This document shows, piece by piece, positions 43,861-52,187 of a DNA stretch of 63,373 nucleotides. The stretch covers positions 1 through 63,373 of the forward strand of contig NZ_JAVHXT010000009.1 of NCBI RefSeq assembly GCF_031119335.1. Direction: 5' to 3'. The number at the start of each line of letters is the position of its first letter. Positions within the stretch are counted from its first letter, which is position 1. Source of the stretch: Pedobacter sp. (GTDB lineage: Bacteria > Bacteroidota > Bacteroidia > Sphingobacteriales > Sphingobacteriaceae). The notes under the pieces were generated by a model. It saw nothing but the letters and a program-made list of their open reading frames with translations. It was not told the origin of the DNA and made no database searches. The position numbers and the translations under genes were made by a program.

Positions 43861-45024
43861 ATGAAAAAACAGCTATGGACAATAATACTATTTGTGGCAA
43901 TTACAAATATCGCCGTTGCACAAAACACGTTTAAAGCACAAGCAACAACAATATTAAAAGCACAAGTTTTAAAAGAAGCTGAGTGGGCTATGCAGCAAAA
44001 GCCTATTACGGTAACTGCAAGTAATTCGCCACGTAGCACTGGTGGTAAGCACGATTTCTTTTCCGAAGGCGATTATTGGTGGCCTAATCCGGCAAACCCA
44101 GACGGTCCTTACATGACCAGAGATGGCGAAACCAATCCAGATAACTTTGTGGAACATCGCTATGCCATGATTAGGTTTAGCGAAATTATTGGTGCTTTGG
44201 CATCGGCTTACAAAATTACTGGCGATGAAAAATACGTTAAACAAGCCATAGTACATTTAAAAGCTTGGTTTGTAGATGTAGAAACTTTGATGAACCCAAA
44301 TTTAGCCTATGCCCAAGCGGTTAAAGGGTTATACGCAGGGAGAAGTTGGGGTATCATCGATTCAATCCACTTAATGGAAGTGGCGCAAGGCATCATCGTG
44401 ATGGAAAAATCGAAATCTTTTGATAAAGCTAATTTGAAGGCTATTAAAAAATGGTTTGCTGATTATATCCTTTGGTTAAATACCAGCAAAAACGGTATTG
44501 CCGAAAAAAATGCGAAGAACAATCATGGTACCACTTGGGCAATGCAGGTAGCTTCTTTTGCCAAGTTGGTAGATGATCAGCCGATGTTAGATTCGTTGCG
44601 TATGCGCTATAAAAGTGTGTTTTTGCCTAACCAAATGGCTTTGGATGGCAGTTTTCCGCTTGAGCTAGCTCGCACTAAACCTTATGGCTATGCTATCTTT
44701 AATTTGGATGCGATGGCAATGCTCTGCCAAATTCTATCTACGCCAAAAGACAACCTCTGGGCATACCAAACATCAGATGGAAAATCGATTAGAAAAGGTT
44801 TGGATTATTTGTATCCCTATATTGCCGATAAATCTAAATGGCCGTTAAAACCAGATGTGATGTTTTGGGATAACTGGCCAGTAGCGCAACCGTTTTTATT
44901 TTTTGGCGCTAATTACTTTGCCGAAAAGGAATGGTTTAACACTTGGAAAAGCTTAGATTTAAAACCAACAAACGAAGAAGTAATTAGAAATTTACCTATA
45001 AGACATCCAATAATTTGGTTATAA
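43861..45024 (+). CDS. Alginate-lyase-fold protein (polysaccharide lyase, PL38-like)
   Basis: 387 residues from ATG 43861, giving a signal peptide ending IAVAQ; the upstream start at 43819 adds 14 non-signal residues. The chain is an alpha/alpha barrel of the Alginate_lyase (PF05426) type: DYWWPNPANPDGPYMTRDGE, HRYAMIRFSEIIG, catalytic-looking Asn221-His222 in KNNHGTTWAMQ, and LARTKPYGYAIFNLDAM with Arg and Tyr where A1-III lyases have them. Members cleave beta-linked uronates (alginate or glucuronan) by beta-elimination, giving unsaturated ends that the GH88 downstream can remove. PL38 is my best family guess. Confidence 0.78.
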   Translation: MKKQLWTIILFVAITNIAVAQNTFKAQATTILKAQVLKEAEWAMQQKPITVTASNSPRSTGGKHDFFSEGDYWWPNPANPDGPYMTRDGETNPDNFVEHRYAMIRFSEIIGALASAYKITGDEKYVKQAIVHLKAWFVDVETLMNPNLAYAQAVKGLYAGRSWGIIDSIHLMEVAQGIIVMEKSKSFDKANLKAIKKWFADYILWLNTSKNGIAEKNAKNNHGTTWAMQVASFAKLVDDQPMLDSLRMRYKSVFLPNQMALDGSFPLELARTKPYGYAIFNLDAMAMLCQILSTPKDNLWAYQTSDGKSIRKGLDYLYPYIADKSKWPLKPDVMFWDNWPVAQPFLFFGANYFAEKEWFNTWKSLDLKPTNEEVIRNLPIRHPIIWL

Positions 45025-45026
45025 AA

Positions 45027-46529
45027 ATGAAAACAAAGTGCTTTTTACTTATCTGCATACTGTTTTATCTGGTAGGCGTTGGTGCACAAGCTCAGCAGTG
45101 GCAGTCCCATTTAGTACAGCTTGGCAAGGGGGGTAATTTAATCTATCCGCCAGATGCCAAAGGCGATATCATTCCTGATTTTAGCCGCGTGGGTTATCAC
45201 CAAGGCGATAAGGAAATCCCAAATGTGAAAGTGGTTAAAGAACTATCACCAAAAGGAGTTAACGACCAGCAACAAATACAAGAAGCCATTAACGAGCTGG
45301 CCAAAATACCATTAAACAAAAATGGTGTAAGAGGTGCAGTTCTACTAAAAAAAGGTATCTACGAAATTCCTGGAACTATTAACATCAGCGTAAGCGGGAT
45401 TGTATTGAGGGGCGAGGGGTTGGAAACCAAATTGATAGCTACAGGGGCAGAGCAGCGTAAGCTAATTAATGTAAATGGTAATGGAAAGCAGAAAGAGGTA
45501 GCACAAACTAGAACGAAGATATTGGATACTTACGTGGCAGTAGGTGCAAAATCATTTAAGGTAGCTAATCCGGCTAATTTTAAAGTAGGCGATAATATTA
45601 TGATTTTCCGCCCGGGCACCACAAAGTGGATACAAGACCTTAAAATGGATCAGATAGAGGCTAGAGAGAACACTACACAATGGAAAGCTGAGGATTTTGA
45701 TTTGTATTTTGAAAGGAAAATTATTGCAATAAAAGGTAATCAAGTTTTTATTGATAATCCTGTAGTGATGGCAATGGAAACACAATATGGTGGCGGCGAA
45801 ATCTATAAATACACTTTTGAAGGGAGAATTAGTGAGGTTGGTATTGAGAATATGCTATTAGAATCCGCTTACCAAGGTGATACTGATGAAAATCATGGTT
45901 GGGATGCCATATGGATGAATAGGGTAGAAAATGCGTGGGTAAGTAATGTGACCAGCAAATATTTTGGATATTCTTGTGTAAATCTGGGTACTTATAGCAA
46001 GCAAATAACAGTTAAAAATTGCACCTCGTTAGCACCAAAATCTAAAATTGAAGGAGGTAGAAGATACTCTTTCAATAACGATGGACAACTCAATTTGGTA
46101 AGAGATTGTTTGGCCGATGAAGGTAGGCACGATTACGTAACTGGCGCTAAAGTTACTGGACCAAATGTATTCTATAACTGCAAATCTACTAATGCAAAGG
46201 CTGATATTGGCCCGCACCACCGCTGGGCTACCGGCACTCTTTATGATAATATAATTACCGATGGAGATATTAATATACAAGATAGAGGCAACTGGGGTAC
46301 AGGTCACGGATGGGCTGGTGTAACCCAGGTATTGTGGAACTGCACTGCAGAGAGAATAACCGTTCAAAATCCGTATGTGTCTGGAAATAACTATGCAATA
46401 AGTGTTTTTGGCACCAAACACAAAGGACGATTTAAAGATCGTCCAGATGGAATTTGGGAAGGCTTTAACAAAAAAGGAATAATGATACCGTCGTTATACA
46501 TTAAACAATTGGAAGATAGAAGAAAATAG
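45027..46529 (+). CDS. Right-handed beta-helix protein, probable polysaccharide lyase
   Basis: 500 residues from the ATG two bases after the preceding stop; signal peptide ends GAQAQQ. From about residue 75 (NDQQQIQEAINELAK) it has pectate-lyase-like beta-helix character: repeated short strands (VLLKKGIYEIPGTINIS, NMLLESAYQG, ITVKNCTSLAPKSKIEGG, VFYNCKSTNAKADIG, LYDNIITDGDINIQDRGNW). Catalytic residues cannot be assigned. The setting between an alginate-lyase-fold gene and a GH88 gene supports activity on uronate polymers. It could instead be a DUF4955-type or epimerase-like helix. Confidence 0.65.
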   Translation: MKTKCFLLICILFYLVGVGAQAQQWQSHLVQLGKGGNLIYPPDAKGDIIPDFSRVGYHQGDKEIPNVKVVKELSPKGVNDQQQIQEAINELAKIPLNKNGVRGAVLLKKGIYEIPGTINISVSGIVLRGEGLETKLIATGAEQRKLINVNGNGKQKEVAQTRTKILDTYVAVGAKSFKVANPANFKVGDNIMIFRPGTTKWIQDLKMDQIEARENTTQWKAEDFDLYFERKIIAIKGNQVFIDNPVVMAMETQYGGGEIYKYTFEGRISEVGIENMLLESAYQGDTDENHGWDAIWMNRVENAWVSNVTSKYFGYSCVNLGTYSKQITVKNCTSLAPKSKIEGGRRYSFNNDGQLNLVRDCLADEGRHDYVTGAKVTGPNVFYNCKSTNAKADIGPHHRWATGTLYDNIITDGDINIQDRGNWGTGHGWAGVTQVLWNCTAERITVQNPYVSGNNYAISVFGTKHKGRFKDRPDGIWEGFNKKGIMIPSLYIKQLEDRRK

Positions 46530-46544
46530 AAGTATCACTTTGGG

Positions 46545-46613
46545 GATTGCTTCGTCGTACCTCCTCGCAATGACGTAAATAGGAGCCGTCATTGCGAGCT
46601 TTTCGAAGCAATC
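46545..46613. repeat. REP-like hairpin, CGTCATTGCGAG family
   Basis: Outer arms GATTGCTTCG (46545-46554) and CGAAGCAATC (46604-46613); inner arms CTCGCAATGACG and CGTCATTGCGAG round a short loop. It lies between the beta-helix gene and the GH88 gene inside one apparent operon and could act as an mRNA-processing or stability element. A degenerate relative sits at 7658-7707. Confidence 0.75.
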
Positions 46614-46671
46614 TCTCATGCGATTAGACAAATTAAATTGATAGAACTAAAAATATTAACATAACAAACGT

Positions 46672-47850
46672 ATGAAACTAAAAACCACAGCAGCACTTTT
46701 GTTCTTAGCAGTAGGTGCTCAAGCACAGAAAATAGAAGTTTCCAAAGCATTCAACCATGCTGCGCAACAAACAGATATCTTAATAAAGAATGTAGATTCT
46801 GCCAGAAAGATAAAACCAAATTTGGTATCGCCGCGTACAGTAGAAAACGGTCAGTTTAAAATGGTGGTTTCAAGAGATTGGACTAGTGGATTTTTCCCGG
46901 CAGAGCTTTGGTATTTCTACGAGCAAACTAAGGATAAGAAATGGCTCGATCTGGCGAAGAAATATACCGAGGATGTTAAAAAAGAGCAGTTTAACAAAGG
47001 AACACACGATTTAGGTTTTATGGTTTATTGTCCGTTTGGTAACGGTTACCGGGTAACAAAAGATACTGCCTACAAATCAGTAATTATCCAAGCTGCAAAA
47101 TCACTTTCTACCCGTTTTAATCCTACTGCTGGTGTAATTCGTTCTTGGGATCATAGTGGTACTAAATGGGATTATCCAGTAATTATAGATAACATGATGA
47201 ACTTAGAATTGCTTTTCGAAGCTACTAAGTTTACCGGCGATTCGTCTTTCTACAAAATTGCAATTACACACGCAGATAATACCATAAAAAATCATTATAG
47301 ACCAGATTTTAGCTCTTATCACGTAGTGGATTATGATGTAAATAAAGGTGGTGTGATCAAGAAAACCACGGCACAAGGTTATGCAGATGGGTCATCGTGG
47401 GCTAGGGGTCAAGCTTGGGGATTGTATGGTTATACTTTGATGTTCCGTTACACCAAAAATCCAAAATATTTAGCTCAGGCAGATGCAATTGCCAATTATA
47501 TCCTTAACAACAAAAGTACACCATCTGATGGTATCCCTTATTGGGATTACAACGATCCGAAAATACCAAACGCACCTAGAGATGCCTCGGCAGCAGCAAT
47601 TACTTCATCTGCATTGTACGAGTTAGCAAAGTATAGCAAGAATGCCAAGAATTATAAAACCGCGGCTGATAAAATCTTACGTTCTTTATCTGCTGCTTAC
47701 ACAAGTAAAATAGGCAACAATTACGGTTTTATTTTAGAGCATAGTACGGGGCATCTTCCGAATAATTCTGAGATAGATGTACCAATTAACTATGCAGATT
47801 ATTACTACGTAGAGGCGTTGCGTAGATATCAAGGGAAGTTTAATTTTTAA
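46672..47850 (+). CDS. Unsaturated glucuronyl hydrolase, GH88 family
   Basis: 392 residues, signal peptide ending GAQAQ, then an (alpha/alpha)6 barrel. Two catalytic-type Asp residues are visible: Asp113 in GTHDLGFMVY and Asp173 in VIIDNMMNLELL, matching the pair in Bacillus UGL. RGQAWGLYGY and the C-terminal NYADYYYVEALRRY also fit. It hydrates the vinyl ether of 4,5-unsaturated uronates left at chain ends by lyases. It is the downstream partner of the two lyase-like genes. A strong terminator follows 18 bases on. Confidence 0.92.
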   Translation: MKLKTTAALLFLAVGAQAQKIEVSKAFNHAAQQTDILIKNVDSARKIKPNLVSPRTVENGQFKMVVSRDWTSGFFPAELWYFYEQTKDKKWLDLAKKYTEDVKKEQFNKGTHDLGFMVYCPFGNGYRVTKDTAYKSVIIQAAKSLSTRFNPTAGVIRSWDHSGTKWDYPVIIDNMMNLELLFEATKFTGDSSFYKIAITHADNTIKNHYRPDFSSYHVVDYDVNKGGVIKKTTAQGYADGSSWARGQAWGLYGYTLMFRYTKNPKYLAQADAIANYILNNKSTPSDGIPYWDYNDPKIPNAPRDASAAAITSSALYELAKYSKNAKNYKTAADKILRSLSAAYTSKIGNNYGFILEHSTGHLPNNSEIDVPINYADYYYVEALRRYQGKFNF

Positions 47851-47868
47851 ATATTTCAATACTATCAA

Positions 47869-47905
47869 AAGGGTGATTTAAGAAATAAAAATCACCCTTA
47901 TTTTT
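47869..47905 (+). terminator. Rho-independent terminator closing the GH88 operon
   Basis: AAGGGTGATTT (47869-47879) pairs exactly with AAATCACCCTT (47889-47899), followed by ATTTTTC. Confidence 0.92.
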
Positions 47906-48025
47906 CATTTCGTAGGTGTTTTTATTGCAATCACAGTACTTGCTTTTATTAATCAAGTGCTAATTGTAGGCCGCCTAAACGGGTCAAATAACAGTAGGGA
48001 ACACCATATGCTAAACTTTGCTTAG

Positions 48026-48658
48026 TTAAAAGTTTTTATATATCAATACATCTTCAGTTGGGTGATAACTTATTTGCCCATCGATACTCTGAATTGCCAT
48101 TCCCTCAATTTTAAGAATCCCTGTTGATAGGCTTAGATAATAGTTCATGTAGTAACCATCGTGTGAGCTGGCAGTATGATTAATTTTATATACATCATTA
48201 TATGTTTTTCCCAGAATACTCAGACTAGCGTTCTTTTCTAATATTTTATATTTAATTATACCAAAGATGTCGCTTTCTGAAGGGTCTAAAGGCGCTGGTA
48301 CAAAATAATCCCATTCATCTCCAACATCTGCATCTTTTTTGAGCATTACAAATTTGAATTTGCTTTCTGGCCATTCTGTTTCCTTGGCGAAACTGTCATG
48401 GTCAGCATACCAAAAAGCATCAACTTCTGGGAGCTGTGTACCTACAAAACTTAGCTTTATATTAAAAAAATTATCATTGTTTTTAGCTGTAATCCTTTGG
48501 CTTATCTCTGTCTCACCACCAGGTGTGGTTACTTTATAGTTCCACTGATTGCCCACCTTAACAAAAGGAAAAGTAGTTTGGATTTGTACTGGATTATCTT
48601 TCTTTTTACAAGCAGTAAGAATTAGACAGCTTATTAATAGGTACAAGAATTTTTTCAT
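48026..48658 (-). CDS. Hypothetical lipoprotein
   Basis: 210 residues with a clear lipobox (LILTAC, Cys17) followed by Lys-rich sequence. The body is beta-rich with repeated aromatic and charged strands (FPFVKVGNQWNYKV, VGDEWDYFVPAPL, ILGKTYNDVYKINH, LSTGILKIEG), reminiscent of small Bacteroidota lipoproteins that fold as a single beta sandwich. I do not recognise a catalytic motif. It is convergent with the GH88 operon and divergent from the FUSC gene. The 222-base gap to 48881 shows no gene. Confidence 0.7.
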   Translation of the reverse strand: MKKFLYLLISCLILTACKKKDNPVQIQTTFPFVKVGNQWNYKVTTPGGETEISQRITAKNNDNFFNIKLSFVGTQLPEVDAFWYADHDSFAKETEWPESKFKFVMLKKDADVGDEWDYFVPAPLDPSESDIFGIIKYKILEKNASLSILGKTYNDVYKINHTASSHDGYYMNYYLSLSTGILKIEGMAIQSIDGQISYHPTEDVLIYKNF

Positions 48659-48880
48659 GTTTTTGGTGTCTTAAAATATTGTAGTCACTTTATATGTAAA
48701 ATTAAAATCTAATAAAGTAGTCAAGTATCGTAATAATCCGTATTGTGATTATTACGTAGAAATACCTTAATTCTTAGTGTTTTGTCTTGTGAAAGATATT
48801 CCTAATCCATGTGGTATGCTACTTATTGGTGATTATCTTCACTATCCAATGGACTATTAAACTTATCTTTGTTGCAATAG

Positions 48881-50914
48881 ATGCTGAAACAAATAGAAAA
48901 TTATCTATCAAGAGCTTATCAATTATTGAAAAGCGAACACACAGTGGATGCCTTGCGCAATACGCTATCGGTTATTTTACCTATTATCTTTTTTTACAAG
49001 ATAGATTGGCCAACAACTGGTATTGGCGTAGGTATTGGCGCATTAATGATTTGCATGACAGATTTGCCTGGTAACCGTGCAGATAAATTCAAAGCCGCTT
49101 GGATTAGCATACTCATTTTTAGCATTGTTGCTATTCTTACAGCTTGGAGCACATCTATATCTCTGATGATGATTGTGGTTGTGGTTACCATTACATTTCT
49201 GCTAACCATGTCGGCAGTTTTAGGACAACGTATGGCCGCAATTGGTTTAATGGGAATTATCTTAGCCACATTCACCATCGGCTTAAAGCCAAAAGACCCG
49301 CTACTTTATGCCAACTATATCTTTTGGGGCGGAGTTTGGTATTACCTCATCAGTTTATTGCAAATCTCCGTTTTTCCGTATCGTTCATTAAATAGGGCTA
49401 TTGCGCAAGCAGAGAGAGAAACATCAGCTTTGCTAAGATTAAGAGCCCAAGGTTACAATTCAAAAGTTTCGTTGTCTGGCTTTAACCAAAGTAATATGCG
49501 TTTGCATCTAAAGTTGGCAAGTAGCCACGAATTGATAAGGCAACTGCTATTAAGTGATCGTAAAGCCGTAAAAAAATTAAATCCTAAAGTTGCTGCTTAT
49601 CTAGAAAAGTCTATCCATTTGATTGATCTATATGAGCAAGTAAGCGCTGTGCATTACGATTATCCATATCTGCGTAGACAATTTGAAAATACAGGAGCAT
49701 TGCCGCTCATCCAACAAAGTATCCAGTTGTTGGCAAAGTTATTAACCAAACCTAACCATCAGTTATCTATAAATCAATTTGAAGATTTACATATTGCTCT
49801 GATACAAAAGGCAGAAACACTAGAAGAGGGTAAAAAAATCTTGTTGAGACAGATTTTAGCTAACATAGATGAAATTTATGCGCTAATTAAAGCAATTCAT
49901 CAACCCCAAATTAACAACCAATTAAATGAAAATACGGAACGATATCGTGATTTTCTGACGTTAACGCCTGTTCAAGCTAAAACAGTAAAAAGCCATTTTT
50001 CGTTAAGCTCACCTATATTTCGGTTTGCTCTGCGTTTATCAGCTTTGTGTTTGGTTGCCATGATATTAATTGCTTGGTTAACCGAAGAACATTACAGTTA
50101 TTGGTTGTTGCTAACAATGGTGATTGTAAGTAGACCGAGTTACGGGCAAACCATGAAACGTAATGCCGAGCGTATTGGCGGTACGGCTATTGGTTTGCTA
50201 ATAGGATGGAGCCTAAGCCAATATGCAGATGTTTCTTTGCAATTGTATGTGAGCGTTATTGGTTTGTTTGGTTTCTTCGCTTTCAACAGAGTAGCCTACA
50301 GCATAAGTGCGGTTTGCATTACCGTTGCTGTAATTTTGTGCTTAAATGTTTACGATGGCAATTTGTGGCGATTGGTATCAGACAGAGCCTTATTTACCAT
50401 TGTTGGCGTAACATTATGCTTGGGAGCAACCTTTGTGTTCCCAATTTGGAATGCGCCACGCTTGAGTACGTTAATAGCAGACGTGGTGAAAGCTAATTTG
50501 CTTTATTTTAAGGCAGTAGTAGGTTTGAAACCTGATGATTTAGATACGGTTCACCAAACCAGACTGGCGAGAAAGTTAAGTCATCAGCAACTTTCTGCGT
50601 TGAGCGAAGCCATACAAGCGGCACAAAAAGAACCGCTGAAAAAGCAACTTAATTGGTCACTTATCAAGCGTTTGCAACTTTTCAACTATCAATTTAATGT
50701 ACTTACCGCAACATTTTCAGGTTTACAGAAGCAAGGTGGTGATTTTCTGTCAAAGGAAGATATTAAAAGTGTTGAAGAAAATTTGGAGCAATTTTTAAGT
50801 AATATCAACGAATTGGATTTAAAACAAGCGATAGATTTACCTGCTTGGGGAGATCAACCCTTACATCTTTTGGAGGTATCAAATTATTTGGCGAGTATTC
50901 AAAAAAATAGCTAG
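48881..50914 (+). CDS. FUSC/YccS-like membrane protein
   Basis: 677 residues in two membrane halves separated by a helical cytoplasmic region: helices at about 25-150 and 375-520, soluble parts at about 155-370 and 525-677. The repeat of a similar block (WPTTGIGVGIGALMICMTD in the first half; WLLLTMVIVSRPSYGQTMKRNAERIGGTAIGLLIG in the second) is the FUSC/YccS/YhfK pattern. Relatives export aromatic acids such as fusaric acid or p-hydroxybenzoate. No membrane-fusion or outer-membrane partner is adjacent, so the substrate is unknown. Confidence 0.82.
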   Translation: MLKQIENYLSRAYQLLKSEHTVDALRNTLSVILPIIFFYKIDWPTTGIGVGIGALMICMTDLPGNRADKFKAAWISILIFSIVAILTAWSTSISLMMIVVVVTITFLLTMSAVLGQRMAAIGLMGIILATFTIGLKPKDPLLYANYIFWGGVWYYLISLLQISVFPYRSLNRAIAQAERETSALLRLRAQGYNSKVSLSGFNQSNMRLHLKLASSHELIRQLLLSDRKAVKKLNPKVAAYLEKSIHLIDLYEQVSAVHYDYPYLRRQFENTGALPLIQQSIQLLAKLLTKPNHQLSINQFEDLHIALIQKAETLEEGKKILLRQILANIDEIYALIKAIHQPQINNQLNENTERYRDFLTLTPVQAKTVKSHFSLSSPIFRFALRLSALCLVAMILIAWLTEEHYSYWLLLTMVIVSRPSYGQTMKRNAERIGGTAIGLLIGWSLSQYADVSLQLYVSVIGLFGFFAFNRVAYSISAVCITVAVILCLNVYDGNLWRLVSDRALFTIVGVTLCLGATFVFPIWNAPRLSTLIADVVKANLLYFKAVVGLKPDDLDTVHQTRLARKLSHQQLSALSEAIQAAQKEPLKKQLNWSLIKRLQLFNYQFNVLTATFSGLQKQGGDFLSKEDIKSVEENLEQFLSNINELDLKQAIDLPAWGDQPLHLLEVSNYLASIQKNS

Positions 50915-50967
50915 CGCAGAACAACTGCTTTTAATATTTGTTATAGCATGTAATTAAATTCCATGTA

Positions 50968-51162
50968 ATGAAAACAAAATCCTTATTCCTATTAGCATTT
51001 GCAGCATTAATTTGGTCGGCCTGTGGTTCAGAAAATTCAGATAGCAAAGCCAATACAGTGGTTTTAGACAGCCCAGCAGTTTCAGACAGCTTAGATATTA
51101 GCACAGCTGATGCCGATAGTACAATGAAAGACAGCCTAAATATAGACAGCACAATCAGATAG
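50968..51162 (+). CDS. Small lipoprotein, Ser/Asp-rich
   Basis: 64 residues. Lipobox IWSAC (Cys19) after a short signal peptide, then a disordered acidic tail of Asp-Ser repeats (DSLDISTADADSTMKDSLNIDSTI). It resembles short surface or periplasmic lipoproteins of unknown function common in this group. It may be co-transcribed with the FUSC gene 53 bases upstream. Confidence 0.6.
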   Translation: MKTKSLFLLAFAALIWSACGSENSDSKANTVVLDSPAVSDSLDISTADADSTMKDSLNIDSTIR

Positions 51163-51244
51163 TTGTGCGCCAGCATTTCACGATTGTACATAAAAACAAA
51201 ATCTGATATAAAATGTTTGTAAATTAAAAATTTCGTCTAAAATA

Positions 51245-51276
51245 TTTGTTTCCTTAATAGGAAACTTTTATCTTTG
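51245..51276 (+). promoter_or_regulatory. Promoter and operator of the toxin-antitoxin pair
   Basis: -33 TTTG at 51245-51248, 20-base spacer, -7 TATCTTTG at 51269-51276: a full match to the Bacteroidota consensus. The spacer contains GTTTCCTTAATAGGAAAC (51248-51265), arms GTTTCCT/AGGAAAC, an ideal place for repression by the antitoxin helix-turn-helix. The toxin start follows 18 bases after the -7 box. Confidence 0.8.
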
Positions 51277-51293
51277 CTTGAAAATATTATTGA

Positions 51294-51641
51294 ATGGATG
51301 AGTACAGATTTCGAGTTGAATTCTTAGAAGAAGCGAAAGGCTTTTTGGACGAACTTGACGAAAAAGCAACCGGCAAAATTGTTTACAATATTTGGAAAGC
51401 TCGAAGTACTAATGATAAAGAACTTTTTAAAAAACTTCAAGACGAAATTTGGGAGTTTAGAACAAAATATAACAAAGCGTATTATCGACTTTTTGCTTTT
51501 TGGGACAAGACAGACAAAAATGATACTATTGTTATTTCAACTCACGGTTTGATTAAGAAAACTGACAAAATTCCCAAAAGTGAAATTGAACGAGCGGAAA
51601 AATTGAGAGAAAAGTATTTTAACGAGAAAAATAAAAAGTAA
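51294..51641 (+). CDS. RelE/HigB-like toxin
   Basis: 115 residues in the phage-derived Gp49-like/HigB (RelE superfamily) size range. Typical elements: RVEFLEEAKGFLDELDEKATGKIVYNIWKA at the N-terminus, LFKKLQDEIWEFRTKYNKAYYRLFAFWD in the core (the ELR-type strand followed by YRLxF) and HGLIKKTDKIPKSEIERAEKLRE at the end. RelE-fold toxins cleave mRNA in the ribosome. Toxin first, antitoxin second is the HigBA order. It overlaps the antitoxin by one base (TAATG). Confidence 0.88.
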   Translation: MDEYRFRVEFLEEAKGFLDELDEKATGKIVYNIWKARSTNDKELFKKLQDEIWEFRTKYNKAYYRLFAFWDKTDKNDTIVISTHGLIKKTDKIPKSEIERAEKLREKYFNEKNKK

Positions 51642-51949
51642 TGAAAACATATAGTTTAGAAGATTTGACCGACAAATATATCGGTAAAAAAGGAACAAAA
51701 AAGCGTGACGAATTTGAAAACGAACTGCGTCTTGACTTATTGGGACAAGCTATCAAACAAGCTCGACAAGAACGAAACTTGACACAAGAAGAATTGGGCG
51801 AACTTGTAGGCGTGAAAAAAGCTCAAATTTCTAAAATTGAAAACAGTACAACTGACGCAAGATTTACAACAATTTTGAAAGTTTTTGAAGCTTTGGGAGC
51901 AAAAGTGAACTTTAACGTAGAACTAAACAACCGTAAATTGGCATACTAA
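51641..51949 (+). CDS. XRE-family antitoxin (HigA-like)
   Basis: 102 residues. Helix-turn-helix at about 42-92 (LGQAIKQARQERNLTQEELGELVGVKKAQISKIENSTTDARFTTI). The N-terminus (YSLEDLTDKYIGKKGTKKRDEFENELR) probably wraps the toxin. It would repress its own promoter through the palindrome at 51248-51265. Start and toxin stop share one base. Confidence 0.88.
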   Translation: MKTYSLEDLTDKYIGKKGTKKRDEFENELRLDLLGQAIKQARQERNLTQEELGELVGVKKAQISKIENSTTDARFTTILKVFEALGAKVNFNVELNNRKLAY

Positions 51950-51976
51950 AAAACTATGCCGAACGCACAACAAGGG

Positions 51977-52069
51977 CAATAGTGGGGCGAAACTGCAAAG
52001 TTCAACGGTTGTTCTTCGATTGAACTTTTTTTGCAAAATTGAAGATTTTCGCTTCGATTGCCCCACCAT
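51977..52069. other. Long bulged hairpin downstream of the toxin-antitoxin pair
   Basis: Outer arms TGGGGC with GAA (51982-51990) and TTC then GCCCCA (52054-52066); inner arms TGCAAAGTTCAA (51994-52005) and TTGAACT...TTGCA (52020-52036) with bulges; terminal loop about 52006-52019. The size, asymmetric bulges and position just after a gene cassette resemble integron attC sites, though the conserved AAC/GTT ends are unclear. It could instead be an elaborate terminator. The remaining bases to 52187 hold no gene. Confidence 0.45.
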
Positions 52070-52187
52070 CGCAAAGTCCTAAAACGATTGGGTTATGAGA
52101 TCTGTTATCAGTTTTACGTAATTAACAAATAGATTACGTGTTTACCAAAGGATTGGATATATTTACATCTACTAACCAATTCCCCCT

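Noticed and set aside
45552..46421. Antisense frames over the beta-helix gene
   Set aside because: Short shadows without starts or family features, inside a strongly supported exported protein.
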